NCBI RefSeq assembly: GCF_002531935.1
Contig: NZ_NWSV01000003.1
Coordinates: forward strand, 186,001-250,000
Length of the DNA stretch: 64,000 nucleotides
Direction of reading: 5' to 3'
From: Rhizobium chutanense
GTDB taxonomy: Bacteria; Pseudomonadota; Alphaproteobacteria; Rhizobiales; Rhizobiaceae
Shown: positions 16,103 through 24,549 of the stretch, in pieces
Position numbering within the stretch: the stretch's first letter is position 1
Layout: each line of letters opens with the position of its first letter
Program-made: the position numbers and the translations under genes
The notes under the pieces: generated by a model
Told to the model about the DNA's origin: nothing
The model's input: the letters and a program-made list of their open reading frames with translations, nothing else
The model's database searches: none

Positions 16103-17986
16103 ATGATCACGATTACCGATATTTCCGCCCGTATAGCCGGGCGCCTGCTTCTCGACAATGCCAGCGTCTCGCTGCCTTCGGGCACGAAGGCGGGGCTCGT
16201 CGGGCGCAACGGCGCCGGCAAGTCGACGCTGTTTCGCGTCATCACCGGCGATCTCGGCTCGGAGACCGGATCGGTGTCGATCCCGAAGGCGGCACGCATC
16301 GGCCAGGTGGCCCAGGAAGCACCGGCAACCGAAGACGCGCTGATCGAGATCGTGCTTGCCGCCGACAAGGAACGCAAAGCCCTGATCACCGAAGCGGAAA
16401 CGGCGACCGACCCGCACCGCATCGCCGAAATCCAGATGCGTCTCGTCGATATCGACGCACATTCGGCCGAAGCGCGCGCGGCGAGCATTCTCGCCGGCCT
16501 CGGCTTCGACCAGGCCGCGCAAGCCCGTCCCGCCTCCTCCTTCTCCGGCGGCTGGCGCATGCGCGTTGCCCTTGCCGCCGTGCTGTTTGCCGAGCCGGAC
16601 CTGCTTCTGCTCGACGAGCCGACCAACTATCTCGATCTCGAAGGCACCTTGTGGCTGGAAGACTACATCCGCCGCTATCCGCATACCGTCATCATCATCA
16701 GCCACGACCGCGACCTCCTGAACAATGCGGTCAATTCGATCGTGCATCTCGACCAGAAGAAGCTGACCTTCTATCGCGGCGGCTATGACCAGTTCGAGCG
16801 GCAGAAGGCCGAGGCCGACGAGCTGCAGACCAAGGCCAAGGCCAAGAACGAGGCGGCGCGCAAACATCTGCAGAGCTTCATCGACCGCTTCAAGGCCAAG
16901 GCCTCCAAGGCCCGCCAGGCGCAGTCGCGCGTCAAGGCGCTCGAGCGTATGGGAACGGTCGCCGCGGTGATCGAGGATCACGTCACGCCGATCACCTTTC
17001 CCGAGCCGGAAAAGCAGCCGGCCTCGCCGATCGTCGCCATCCAGAGCGGCGCCGTCGGTTACGAGCCCGGCAAGCCGATCCTGAAGAACCTCAACCTGCG
17101 CATCGACAATGACGACCGCATTGCCCTGCTCGGCTCGAACGGCAACGGCAAGTCGACCTTCGCCAAATTCATCTCCGGCCGGCTCGCGCCGGAAAGCGGC
17201 GAAGTGAAGCTGGCGCCGAGCCTGAAGATCGGCTTCTTCGCGCAGCACCAGCTCGACGATCTCATTCCCGAGCAGTCGCCGGTCGAACATGTACGCCGGC
17301 TGATGCCCGGCGCGCCGGAGGCCAAGGTGCGCGCCCGCGTCGCCCAGATGGGGCTTGCGACAGAGAAGATGGCAACGGCCGCCAAGGATCTTTCCGGCGG
17401 CGAAAAGGCCCGGCTGCTGATGGGGCTTGCCGCCTTCCATGCGCCCAACCTGCTGATCCTCGACGAACCCACGAACCACCTCGACATCGACAGCCGCCGG
17501 GCGCTGATCGAGGCGCTGAACGACTATGAAGGTGCGGTCATCCTCATTTCGCACGACCGTCACCTGATCGAGGCGACGGTCGACCGGCTGTGGCTGGTCA
17601 ATGGCGGCACGGTGACGACCTTCGAAGGCGACATGGACGAATACCGCGACCTGATCGTTACCTCAGGTAAAAAAAAAGAAGAAAAGCCGCAGCTGATTGA
17701 AGACGCGACGTCGAAGGCGGAACAGCGCAAGCTCAACGCAGAAAAGCGCGCCTCGCTGACGCCACTCAGGAAAAAGATCAACGAAATCGAATCCTTGACG
17801 GCGAAGCTGGAGAAACAGATTCAGGCGCTTGACGCGGAACTTGCAGACCCTGTTCTCTACGAAAAGACGCCCGCCAAGGCCGCAGAGAAGGCAAAGCAGC
17901 GCGGCGAGGCTGCGGCGAAACTGGCGGCCGCCGAGGAAGACTGGCTGATGCTGTCGGCCGAATACGAAGAAGCGATGGCCGGATAA
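16103..17986 (+). CDS. ABC-F family ATP-binding protein (YheS/Uup type)
   Basis: A 627-aa soluble protein with two ATPase domains and no membrane segments, as in ABC-F proteins that act at the ribosome. Domain 1: GRNGAGKST at 34-42, SFSGGWRMRVALA, LLLDEPTNYLD. An inter-domain linker rich in Lys/Ala (KAKAKNEAARKHLQSF) follows. Domain 2: GSNGNGKST, LSGGEKARLLMG, LLILDEPTNHLD. A C-terminal coiled coil ends the protein. The start at 16103 (MITITDISAR) is preferred to an in-frame ATG 19 codons upstream because the family begins there. The exact ABC-F subgroup is uncertain. Confidence 0.92.
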   Translation: MITITDISARIAGRLLLDNASVSLPSGTKAGLVGRNGAGKSTLFRVITGDLGSETGSVSIPKAARIGQVAQEAPATEDALIEIVLAADKERKALITEAETATDPHRIAEIQMRLVDIDAHSAEARAASILAGLGFDQAAQARPASSFSGGWRMRVALAAVLFAEPDLLLLDEPTNYLDLEGTLWLEDYIRRYPHTVIIISHDRDLLNNAVNSIVHLDQKKLTFYRGGYDQFERQKAEADELQTKAKAKNEAARKHLQSFIDRFKAKASKARQAQSRVKALERMGTVAAVIEDHVTPITFPEPEKQPASPIVAIQSGAVGYEPGKPILKNLNLRIDNDDRIALLGSNGNGKSTFAKFISGRLAPESGEVKLAPSLKIGFFAQHQLDDLIPEQSPVEHVRRLMPGAPEAKVRARVAQMGLATEKMATAAKDLSGGEKARLLMGLAAFHAPNLLILDEPTNHLDIDSRRALIEALNDYEGAVILISHDRHLIEATVDRLWLVNGGTVTTFEGDMDEYRDLIVTSGKKKEEKPQLIEDATSKAEQRKLNAEKRASLTPLRKKINEIESLTAKLEKQIQALDAELADPVLYEKTPAKAAEKAKQRGEAAAKLAAAEEDWLMLSAEYEEAMAG

Positions 17987-18002
17987 CCACCGGCCTTAGA
18001 AT

Positions 18003-18054
18003 GAGAGCATGTTGTCGCCCGAAAACCGCTGACACTTTTCGGCATCATGCTCTC
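18003..18054. repeat. RIME-type hairpin after the ABC-F gene
   Basis: Perfect 9-bp arms gagagcatg/catgctctc enclose an inner cgaaaa/ttttcg pair. It follows the ABC-F stop codon by 17 bp and may serve as a 3'-end structure. Confidence 0.7.
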
Positions 18055-18168
18055 GAAAACGCGGCGAAGTGCCGCGCATCAACACAATTCCCGCCGATCT
18101 CAACCGATCGTTAACCATAATTCGAAAGGTTGTCTCAACATTCGTTACTGATTTGTTGAGCCCTTTCC

Positions 18169-19017
18169 ATGCATCGCTTTTTCGTCTTGGCCTGCATCGC
18201 CCTCGCGGCCGCCCTCTCCGCCTGCAGCACCACCAGACAGGCCCCCGACACCTCGATCAAAACCGCCTCGGTGATTGCGCCTGAGGGACGGACGCTTTCC
18301 AGCAAGCGCTCCGAGGATGATGAAGCACCGCGCATGACCGGTTGGCACCATCTGGCCGGACGGACGCTGGAGGTTTCCTCGCTTGCCGATCTCAAGCTGC
18401 AGGACAAGGAAGTGATCTTGAGCTTCGACGACGGCCCGATTCCGGGCCGGACCGACAAGGTGCTGGCGATCCTCGACCGGTTCGGCGTCAAGGGCGCCTT
18501 CATGATGGTCGGCGAAATGGCCGAACTGCATCCGGCGCTCGCCCGCAAGGTCGCCGAGAACGGCAATACGATCGGCAGTCACACCTATGACCACGCCAAC
18601 CTGAGTTCGCTCGATTTCGACGCGGCGATGGCCGAGGTGATCAAGGGTGAATTGGCGGTGACCAAGGCGACGGGAACCGACGTCTCCTTCTTCCGCTTCC
18701 CCTATCTTGCCGAGAGCCACAGGCTTCGCACCGCGATCGCCATGCGCGATATGGTGGTCATGGATGTCGATATCGACAGCAAGGACTATTTCGCCACAAC
18801 GCCGCTCTCCGTGACGCAGCGGACGATGGACCTGCTGCACAAGCGCGGCCGCGGCATCATCCTCATGCACGACATCCATAAACGTACGGCGACCATGCTG
18901 CCGACGCTGCTTTCGGATCTCGAAGCCGAGGGCTACAAGGTGGTGACGCTGAAATTCAATAAGGCGCCGGTGCCGAACAACGTCCTTGCCTCGGCCGATT
19001 TCGTAACGATCCGCTAG
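18169..19017 (+). CDS. Lipoprotein polysaccharide deacetylase (NodB-homology domain)
   Basis: A 282-aa carbohydrate esterase family 4 protein. The signal peptide ends LSAC with C19 as the lipid anchor, placing it in the periplasm on a membrane. All NodB motifs are present: SFDDGP (85-90, metal ligand D88), HTYDH (138-142, metal ligands H138 and H142), RFPY, DVDIDSKDYF, and ILMHDIHKRT with the general-acid His. The family removes acetyl groups from GlcNAc polymers or peptidoglycan; the substrate here is unknown and this is not nodB of a nodulation cluster. Confidence 0.9.
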   Translation: MHRFFVLACIALAAALSACSTTRQAPDTSIKTASVIAPEGRTLSSKRSEDDEAPRMTGWHHLAGRTLEVSSLADLKLQDKEVILSFDDGPIPGRTDKVLAILDRFGVKGAFMMVGEMAELHPALARKVAENGNTIGSHTYDHANLSSLDFDAAMAEVIKGELAVTKATGTDVSFFRFPYLAESHRLRTAIAMRDMVVMDVDIDSKDYFATTPLSVTQRTMDLLHKRGRGIILMHDIHKRTATMLPTLLSDLEAEGYKVVTLKFNKAPVPNNVLASADFVTIR

Positions 19018-19019
19018 CG

Positions 19020-19110
19020 CGGTGCAGCTTTTCACGGAAGCGCAGAACCGCTCTAACTTTTTGTTTTAACGCACGTCCCGGCAAAAGCGCTTCGCGCTTT
19101 GCCTGGAATG
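19020..19110 (-). repeat. Rhizobial intergenic repeat, copy 1 (91 bp)
   Basis: This stretch carries gcaaaagcgcttcgcgctttgcc, itself a hairpin, together with gcagaaccgctctaac. Its reverse complement matches most of 53421-53545 with few differences, so the two are copies of one mobile or amplified intergenic family in opposite orientation. Confidence 0.8.
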
Positions 19111-19198
19111 TTGGTTGAGGCGATGGCCAAAACCACGGCGGAGGCGGAAGATTTTCCAAGGCGTGCACTCAATTCGAAAAATAAAATCTATATAATCT

Positions 19199-19213
19199 AT
19201 CATGATAATGATC
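19199..19213. promoter_or_regulatory. Candidate TetR operator upstream of the tetR gene
   Basis: The dyad ATCAT-N4-ATGAT lies in a very AT-rich stretch 40 bp before the TetR start and overlaps the likely promoter (tataat at 19191-19196). A similar site, ATCATGA...TGATC, recurs at 19942-19956 before the transporter genes, which supports a shared operator. Confidence 0.5.
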
Positions 19214-19252
19214 TTTTGAGAAAGAACGTTCCTTCTCTCTCAATGGATCACC

Positions 19253-19834
19253 ATGCCCCCGTCCCTCCGGCTGTCGTTTCGCGCCAAAATACTCGATGCG
19301 ATCAGCGATCTCTTCTACCGGCGCGGCACATATCGGGTCGGCATCGACGAGATCGTCCGGGAGCTGAAGATTGCCCGCGCCACCCTCTACCGTCACTTCG
19401 GCGGCAAGGAGGACCTCATCATTGCCTATCTCGAGCAGCGCCATACGTTTGTCAGCGGCCAGATGGAGGCGCTGATCTCGGGCAAAAGCGGTGCGGCTGC
19501 GATTCTCGCCATTTTCGACAGCCTGTCCGACAAGACACGCACCGAGGCCTTTCGGGGGTGCGCCTTCCTCATTGCGGTGACGGAAAATCCCGGCTCCGCC
19601 GCGATACGCGACGTGGCCTACGCGCATAAGCTATTTCTTCGCGAACTCTTCGCCCGGCTCGTCCCGCTCGGCCCCGCCTACGACGACCTCAGCGAGCAAC
19701 TGCTCCTTCTCTACGAAGGCGCTCTTGCCGGATCGGTGCTGCGCCCGGAAGCAAGGCCCGCAGACGTCGCCCGAAAGACGGCCGCAGCTCTTCTCCAAGC
19801 CGGCGGCTTCAACGGGCCTGAAGGTGAGCCGTGA
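19253..19834 (+). CDS. TetR/AcrR family transcriptional regulator
   Basis: A 193-aa repressor-type protein. The N-terminal helix-turn-helix is clear: ILDAISDLFYRRGTYRVGID, then IVRELKIARATLYRHFGGKE (about residues 13-55). The ligand-binding C-terminal helices (LIIAYLEQRHTF onward) are not specific enough to name an inducer. It is the first gene of a plus-strand run with the ABC transporter, PrpD and monooxygenase genes, so it most likely controls them. Paired dyads at 19199-19213 and 19942-19956 are candidate operators. Confidence 0.9.
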   Translation: MPPSLRLSFRAKILDAISDLFYRRGTYRVGIDEIVRELKIARATLYRHFGGKEDLIIAYLEQRHTFVSGQMEALISGKSGAAAILAIFDSLSDKTRTEAFRGCAFLIAVTENPGSAAIRDVAYAHKLFLRELFARLVPLGPAYDDLSEQLLLLYEGALAGSVLRPEARPADVARKTAAALLQAGGFNGPEGEP

Positions 19835-19941
19835 TCGACATTACCCTGACGCCGTCGCCAGCCTTTTCGGCCTCGCCTGTTTGCCAGGTGGCGACTGTGG
19901 GCGACCCAAATATGCAGTTCAAAAAGCCTCGCGCTGCTCGA

Positions 19942-19956
19942 GATCATGAACTGATC
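19942..19956. promoter_or_regulatory. Second candidate TetR operator, before the binding-protein gene
   Basis: The dyad GATCA-N5-TGATC shares the ATCATGA and TGATC core with the site at 19199-19213. It sits 34 bp upstream of the substrate-binding protein start, where repression of the transporter genes would be expected. Confidence 0.45.
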
Positions 19957-19989
19957 CCTCAGCCCTTCCTTCAAAAACGGAGCTCAAAC

Positions 19990-20820
19990 ATGTCACGCAA
20001 AATTTTCCCGAAGGCGCTCCTCGCCATGTCGATCTCGCTGCTGGCGGCAACGCAAGCATTCGCGGACGCCACGCTTGATCGCATCAAAGCCCGCGGCACC
20101 CTCTCCGTCGGCGTCATCCTGTCGGGCGCCCCCTTTGGCTATATCGATCCGACGTCACAGACGCAGAAGGGATACAATCTCGATATTGCCAAGGCACTCG
20201 CCGACGATCTCGGCGTCAAACTCGAAACGGTCACCGTCACTCCCCCGAACCGCGTGCAATTTCTCCAGCAAGGCAAGGTCGATATCCTGATTGCGAATAT
20301 GCAATACACGGAGGATCGCGCCAAAGTGCTCGACTGGGTGCCGACACCCTATGACCGCAGCGGCGGCGCCGCCGTCGGACGCAAGGACAGCGGACTGAAG
20401 GACTGGGCCGATCTCAAGGGAAAGCCGGTCTGCGTTTCGCAAGGGTCGAACTTCACCCAGCCGCTGATCGAGCAATATGGCGCCGAGGTAAAGGGCTTGC
20501 CGAGCCAGCCGGAGTCGCTGCTGGCGCTGCAGGGCGGCAACTGCGTCGCAGCCGTCCATGTCGGCGCCACCGTCGGCCTGCTGCTGGAGGACCGGCCCGA
20601 GGAGTGGAAGGACTACACCATCCTCTTCCCGACCGAGCTGCTGCCTTCGGATTCCGTAATCTGGGTCCGCAAGGGCGAAAAGGAGACGGCCGAGGCGCTC
20701 GATAAAACGATCCGGCAGCTCCATGCGTCGGGAAAGCTCCTCGAATTTGCCAAGGCGAACCGGCTCCGCAATACCGAATATCTCGAGCAGGAGCGCCAGA
20801 CCCTGTCGGCCAGCAAGTAA
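19990..20820 (+). CDS. Amino acid-type ABC transporter substrate-binding protein
   Basis: A 276-aa periplasmic binding protein of the polar amino acid (family 3) type. The signal peptide ends TQAFA (cleavage near residue 25). TLDRIKARGTLSVGVIL and GYNLDIAKALADDLGVKLE are the family signature, followed by VDILIANMQYTEDRAKVLDW. The ATG at 19990 is chosen because the signal peptide begins there; an in-frame GTG overlapping the tetR stop would add 53 unlikely residues. The ligand cannot be read from sequence; the neighbouring enzymes suggest a sulfur- or nitrogen-substituted amino acid derivative. Confidence 0.88.
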   Translation: MSRKIFPKALLAMSISLLAATQAFADATLDRIKARGTLSVGVILSGAPFGYIDPTSQTQKGYNLDIAKALADDLGVKLETVTVTPPNRVQFLQQGKVDILIANMQYTEDRAKVLDWVPTPYDRSGGAAVGRKDSGLKDWADLKGKPVCVSQGSNFTQPLIEQYGAEVKGLPSQPESLLALQGGNCVAAVHVGATVGLLLEDRPEEWKDYTILFPTELLPSDSVIWVRKGEKETAEALDKTIRQLHASGKLLEFAKANRLRNTEYLEQERQTLSASK

Positions 20821-20844
20821 GACAGGTTGCACTGGCGGATCGAC

Positions 20845-21591
20845 ATGCAGGATACCAGCATGACCAGCCTGTTCGTCACTTTGGCGAACAGGCTCGGCCT
20901 GAACTACGAATTCCTGGCAACGGGCTACGAGGCGCAGATATGGCGTGACGGCTTCATCACCACGCTTTATCTGATCGTCTTGCTGATTCCCGTCAGCCTG
21001 ATTGCCGGGCTGCTGTTTGCCGCCTGCCTCACATCGGGCAGGCTCTGGCTATCGGCGCCGGTGCGCGCCTTCGTGGAAATCACCCGAAACACCCCGACTC
21101 TGGTGCAGCTGATGTTCAGCTTCCTTGTGCTCAATACATTCGTATCGAACCTGGTCGGCGGAGCGCAGAACAATCCGCTGACGCCGTTCTTCTGGGTGGT
21201 GGCGGTGGTCGGATTGCACATCGCCGCCTTGCACGCCGAAGCGATCCGCGCAGGCATAGAGGCAGTGCCGTCGGCCACGGTGGAAGCGGCGCGCGGCATC
21301 GGCTTCAGCAAGCTGCAGATCCTTCGTTACGTCGAAGTTCCCTTGGCATTTCGGGCCTCGCTGCCGGCGATCGTCAATAATCTCATCAATCTGGTGAAGT
21401 TGACGACGGTGGGCAATGCGATTGCGGTCAGCGAGATTACCTATGCCTCGATCATGGTGTGGACCCAGCGCGACAACGTGGTGTCGCTGATGATCGTCAT
21501 CCTGCTGTTCTTCAGCATCATCAATCTCGCCGTTGCCCGGATCGGCCTGTGGGTGGAGCGCAAGCTCGCCGTGCCGGGGTATGGCCTATGA
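20845..21591 (+). CDS. Amino acid ABC transporter permease 1
   Basis: A 248-aa inner membrane permease of the HisM/GlnP type with about five membrane helices. The EAA coupling loop reads EAARGIGFSKLQILRYVEVP, and VEITRNTPTLVQLMF is the other typical segment. The ATG at 20845 is chosen; an in-frame TTG at 20827 is possible. Its stop overlaps the start of permease 2 (ATGA), so they are made together as a heterodimer. Confidence 0.88.
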   Translation: MQDTSMTSLFVTLANRLGLNYEFLATGYEAQIWRDGFITTLYLIVLLIPVSLIAGLLFAACLTSGRLWLSAPVRAFVEITRNTPTLVQLMFSFLVLNTFVSNLVGGAQNNPLTPFFWVVAVVGLHIAALHAEAIRAGIEAVPSATVEAARGIGFSKLQILRYVEVPLAFRASLPAIVNNLINLVKLTTVGNAIAVSEITYASIMVWTQRDNVVSLMIVILLFFSIINLAVARIGLWVERKLAVPGYGL

Positions 21592-22370
21592 CGACACTGG
21601 CGCTTTCCAAGCCGCGCAGGAGCAGCCATCTGCTGCGCAATATCGGTTTCGTGGCATTGCCGCTCGTCATCCTCGTCTGGTCGCTGGCCGACCTGACGCT
21701 CGGGCGCGAGCTGGTGACGTGGTTTCCCTATCTCGCTTCCGGCTTCATGATGAACGTCGTCATCAGCCTGTGCGCGATGATGCTCGGAACCTCGCTCGGA
21801 GCCGTATTCGGCATCCTGGAACTGGCGTCCTACAGGTTGGTGCGCTACCCTGTGGTCGCCTATGTGCAGGTCTTTCGCAATGCACCGCACCTCGTGCTGA
21901 TCTTCGCGACGACCTACATCTTTCCCTTCGAAATCGTGGTGGCCGGCAACTACCTGCCCTTCCCCGATTGGCTGAAGGCAGTGATCGGCCTTGCCATACC
22001 GGCAAGCGCCTATGTGGCCGAGATCACCCGCGGCGCCATCCTTTCGATCCCGACCACGCAGTGGGAAGCGGCAAAGGGGCTCGGATTTTCGCGCAGCGAG
22101 GCGCTGCGCTGGATCATCCTGCCGCAATGCCTCAGGCGCTCGCTGCCGCCATGGATGAACGTATTGGCCTCCATCACCATGGGCACGTCGCTCGCCTCGC
22201 TGGTCGGCGTGCATGAATTGTTGCATGCGGCAACGGATGCGAGCACCTCCGTGCGCCGCCTCGACTTCACGATCATCGCCTATATCGTGGTGATGGCCGC
22301 CTTCTTCATACTTTGCTACCCGATCGCCCGCCTGACACGACGCCTCGAGCGACGTTTCAACGCGGCCTGA
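21588..22370 (+). CDS. Amino acid ABC transporter permease 2
   Basis: The 260-aa partner permease. It has about five membrane segments and an EAA loop EAAKGLGFSRSEALRWIILP; VFRNAPHLVLIF matches the conserved R-N/G-x-P segment of family 3 permeases. The ATG at 21588 overlaps the stop of permease 1. The polar N terminus (MTTLALSKPRRSSHLLRN) keeps the start cytoplasmic. Confidence 0.88.
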   Translation: MTTLALSKPRRSSHLLRNIGFVALPLVILVWSLADLTLGRELVTWFPYLASGFMMNVVISLCAMMLGTSLGAVFGILELASYRLVRYPVVAYVQVFRNAPHLVLIFATTYIFPFEIVVAGNYLPFPDWLKAVIGLAIPASAYVAEITRGAILSIPTTQWEAAKGLGFSRSEALRWIILPQCLRRSLPPWMNVLASITMGTSLASLVGVHELLHAATDASTSVRRLDFTIIAYIVVMAAFFILCYPIARLTRRLERRFNAA

Positions 22371-22382
22371 GGATCTGAGACG

Positions 22383-23168
22383 ATGAATACAACAAAAGAC
22401 GAAGCGATCGTGCGACTGGAGGACGTGCACCTGTCCTTCGGCCAGACAGAGGTGCTGAAGGGCATCAATCTGACCGTCAACAGGGGCAATGCGGTTTCCA
22501 TCATCGGCCCGTCCGGCTCTGGGAAGTCGACGATCCTGCGCTGCATCAACGCATTGGTGACGCCGCAGCACGGCCGCATCACGGTCGACGGCACCCGCGT
22601 CGATCAGTTGGCCAGGGAAAGCGAACGCATCGCGCTGCGCAAGCGCGTCGGCATCGTCTTCCAGCAATACAATCTCTTTCCCCATCTGACGGTGCTGGAG
22701 AATATCGTGCTGGCCCCGACCCGCATCCTCGGCGTCGAGCGGCGCGAGGCGGAAAAACGGGCGCGCGAACTGCTCGACAAGGTGAGGCTCTCGGAAAAGG
22801 CCGACGCCTATCCCGGCCAGCTTTCCGGCGGCCAGCAGCAGCGCGTCGCGATTGCCCGCGCGCTGGCGATGAAGCCGGAACTGGTGCTGTTCGACGAAGT
22901 CACCTCTGCGCTGGACCCCGAGACGGTTGGCGAGGTGCTGTGGGTGATCCGCGACCTCATTCGCGACGGCATGACCAGCATTCTGGTAACCCACGAAATG
23001 CGCTTCGCCGAGGAGATCAGCGACACCGTCGTCTTCACCGAAAACGGCCGCATCGTCGACCACGGCTCCCCCGAACAGATTTTTCATAGGTTCGACAATC
23101 CACGCATCCGCCAATTCGTCGGCGGCCTGGCCGGTGGGCGCGGGCCGATGCGCGGCGAAGACAACTAG
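22383..23168 (+). CDS. Amino acid ABC transporter ATP-binding protein
   Basis: A 261-aa ATPase of the GlnQ/HisP class. Walker A is SGSGKSTILRCINAL, the Q-loop is GIVFQQYNLFPHLT, the signature is LSGGQQQRVAIARALA, and Walker B is LVLFDEVTSALDPE. The H-loop reads ILVTHEMRFA. It completes the transporter with the binding protein and two permeases 5' to it and lies 12 bp after permease 2. Confidence 0.95.
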   Translation: MNTTKDEAIVRLEDVHLSFGQTEVLKGINLTVNRGNAVSIIGPSGSGKSTILRCINALVTPQHGRITVDGTRVDQLARESERIALRKRVGIVFQQYNLFPHLTVLENIVLAPTRILGVERREAEKRARELLDKVRLSEKADAYPGQLSGGQQQRVAIARALAMKPELVLFDEVTSALDPETVGEVLWVIRDLIRDGMTSILVTHEMRFAEEISDTVVFTENGRIVDHGSPEQIFHRFDNPRIRQFVGGLAGGRGPMRGEDN

Positions 23169-23177
23169 GGTTTCGTC

Positions 23178-24536
23178 ATGACAACCACATTCGCACCCCT
23201 GACTTCGGCGTTTGCCCAGGCAATCATCTCTGCGGATCCGTTGGAGGATCCTGCGGCTGTGGACGCGGCCCGTGCGGCGATCATCGATTTTCTCGCCTGC
23301 GCGATCGCAGGCGCCCGGGACCGAACGACCGGCATTCTGGCCGATGCCATCGGCGCCCATCTCCCGGGCGAAGCGATCCTGCTCGGAAGCACGCGCCGGA
23401 CCGATCCGCTGATCGCGGCGTTCGTCAACGGCCATGCCGGCCATGTCCTCGACTACGACGACGTGCACGCAAGCGTGCGCGGCCACCCGACGACGGTGAT
23501 CGTCCCGGCCCTGCTGGCATTCGCGGCCGAGCGCGAATTTTCCGCGAATGCACTGGTCGCCGCCTATATCGTCGGGCTCGAAGCCATGGCGCGGCTTGGA
23601 TTGTCGCTCGGCTCGAAACATTACGAGAATGGTTTCCACGCCACGGCAACGCTCGGCACGGTCGGCGCGGCTGCCGCGATCGCTCATCTGACACGCGCCT
23701 CGATCGACGAGACCGCCATCGCGCTCGGCCTTGCGGCAACGCAATCGTCAGGCCTGCGGCTGCAGTTCGGCACGGACGCCAAACCCTTTCATGCCGGCAT
23801 GGCGGCGAGATCCGGGCTCTTGTCGGCGCGATTGGCAGCGGCCGGCTTCGGCGGCGCACGCGATTTCCTCGATCATCCCACCGGGTTCCATTCGGCCTAT
23901 GCCTTCGGCGCGGAACACCCCTCGGCCCTGACCGAAAACTGGGGTTCGCCATGGCAGATCGTGGCGCCCGGGCTGACCTTGAAGGCCTATCCCTGCTGCA
24001 CCGCCAGCCATCCGGTCGCTTCCGTCGGCATCGGCCTCAACGAGGAAGGCCTCGGCGCCGAGGCGATCGAGCGCATCACGTTCACCTACCCGCCGGGCGC
24101 CGATGCGGCCCTGGTGGTGAGCAGGCCCACCAATGGGATCGAGGCGCGCTTCAGTCCCGAATACGTATTTGCCGCCGCCCTGATCGACGGCGCTCTGCGG
24201 CTCGATCATTTCGACGAACAGCCTGTTGCGCCGCGGCTGATGGAACTTGCCCGCCGCACCCACCGGCGCCATGACGACAGCGCGCCGCGCATGTCGAGCG
24301 ATCCCCGGACCCGCTTCGTCATCGTCGATATCCTGCTTCACGACGGCAGCACGATCCAGCGCCGCTACGACGGCCTGCCGGGGATCACTGATCCGACCGA
24401 AAAATTTCGCGACGCAACGGCGTGCCATCCCGCCTACGCCGATATCCCGTCGCTCGTCCGGACAATGAGCAGCACTGCCGATCTTCGCCGATTGCTGGCG
24501 CTGCTCAACCAGGATGTCGCCCCAAACCTCGTTTGA
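23178..24536 (+). CDS. MmgE/PrpD family protein
   Basis: A 452-aa protein of the MmgE/PrpD (2-methylcitrate dehydratase-like) fold. Its all-alpha domain carries VNGHAGHVLDYDDVHASVRG and HPTTVIVPALLA. A C-terminal alpha/beta domain follows, with KAYPCCTASHPV, where substrate-contacting residues lie. It follows the ATPase by 9 bp and precedes the monooxygenase by 13 bp. No methylcitrate-cycle genes lie near, so a role in propionate use is unlikely. In the Bacillus subtilis yxe locus a member of this family (YxeQ) sits beside a transporter and monooxygenase, as here. Confidence 0.9.
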   Translation: MTTTFAPLTSAFAQAIISADPLEDPAAVDAARAAIIDFLACAIAGARDRTTGILADAIGAHLPGEAILLGSTRRTDPLIAAFVNGHAGHVLDYDDVHASVRGHPTTVIVPALLAFAAEREFSANALVAAYIVGLEAMARLGLSLGSKHYENGFHATATLGTVGAAAAIAHLTRASIDETAIALGLAATQSSGLRLQFGTDAKPFHAGMAARSGLLSARLAAAGFGGARDFLDHPTGFHSAYAFGAEHPSALTENWGSPWQIVAPGLTLKAYPCCTASHPVASVGIGLNEEGLGAEAIERITFTYPPGADAALVVSRPTNGIEARFSPEYVFAAALIDGALRLDHFDEQPVAPRLMELARRTHRRHDDSAPRMSSDPRTRFVIVDILLHDGSTIQRRYDGLPGITDPTEKFRDATACHPAYADIPSLVRTMSSTADLRRLLALLNQDVAPNLV

Positions 24537-24549
24537 CGAAGGAATTCCC

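Noticed and set aside
18169..19017. Calling the deacetylase nodB
   Set aside because: It shares the NodB-homology domain but has a lipobox and lies outside any nodulation gene cluster, so it is a general polysaccharide deacetylase.
19831..19989. A GTG start overlapping the tetR stop that would extend the binding protein by 53 residues
   Set aside because: The extension precedes an intact signal peptide starting at 19990, which must be N-terminal to work.
21441..23744. A 767-codon open frame on the minus strand across the ABC transporter genes
   Set aside because: It lies opposite well-supported permease and ATPase genes, is rich in His/Arg/Asp/Gly of no recognised family, and is the usual artefact of G+C-rich codon use on the opposite strand.
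23178..24536. Calling the PrpD-family gene prpD (2-methylcitrate dehydratase)
   Set aside because: No prpB, prpC or propionate genes lie nearby, and the neighbours are an amino acid-type transporter and a flavin monooxygenase, so the family name is kept without the specific function.
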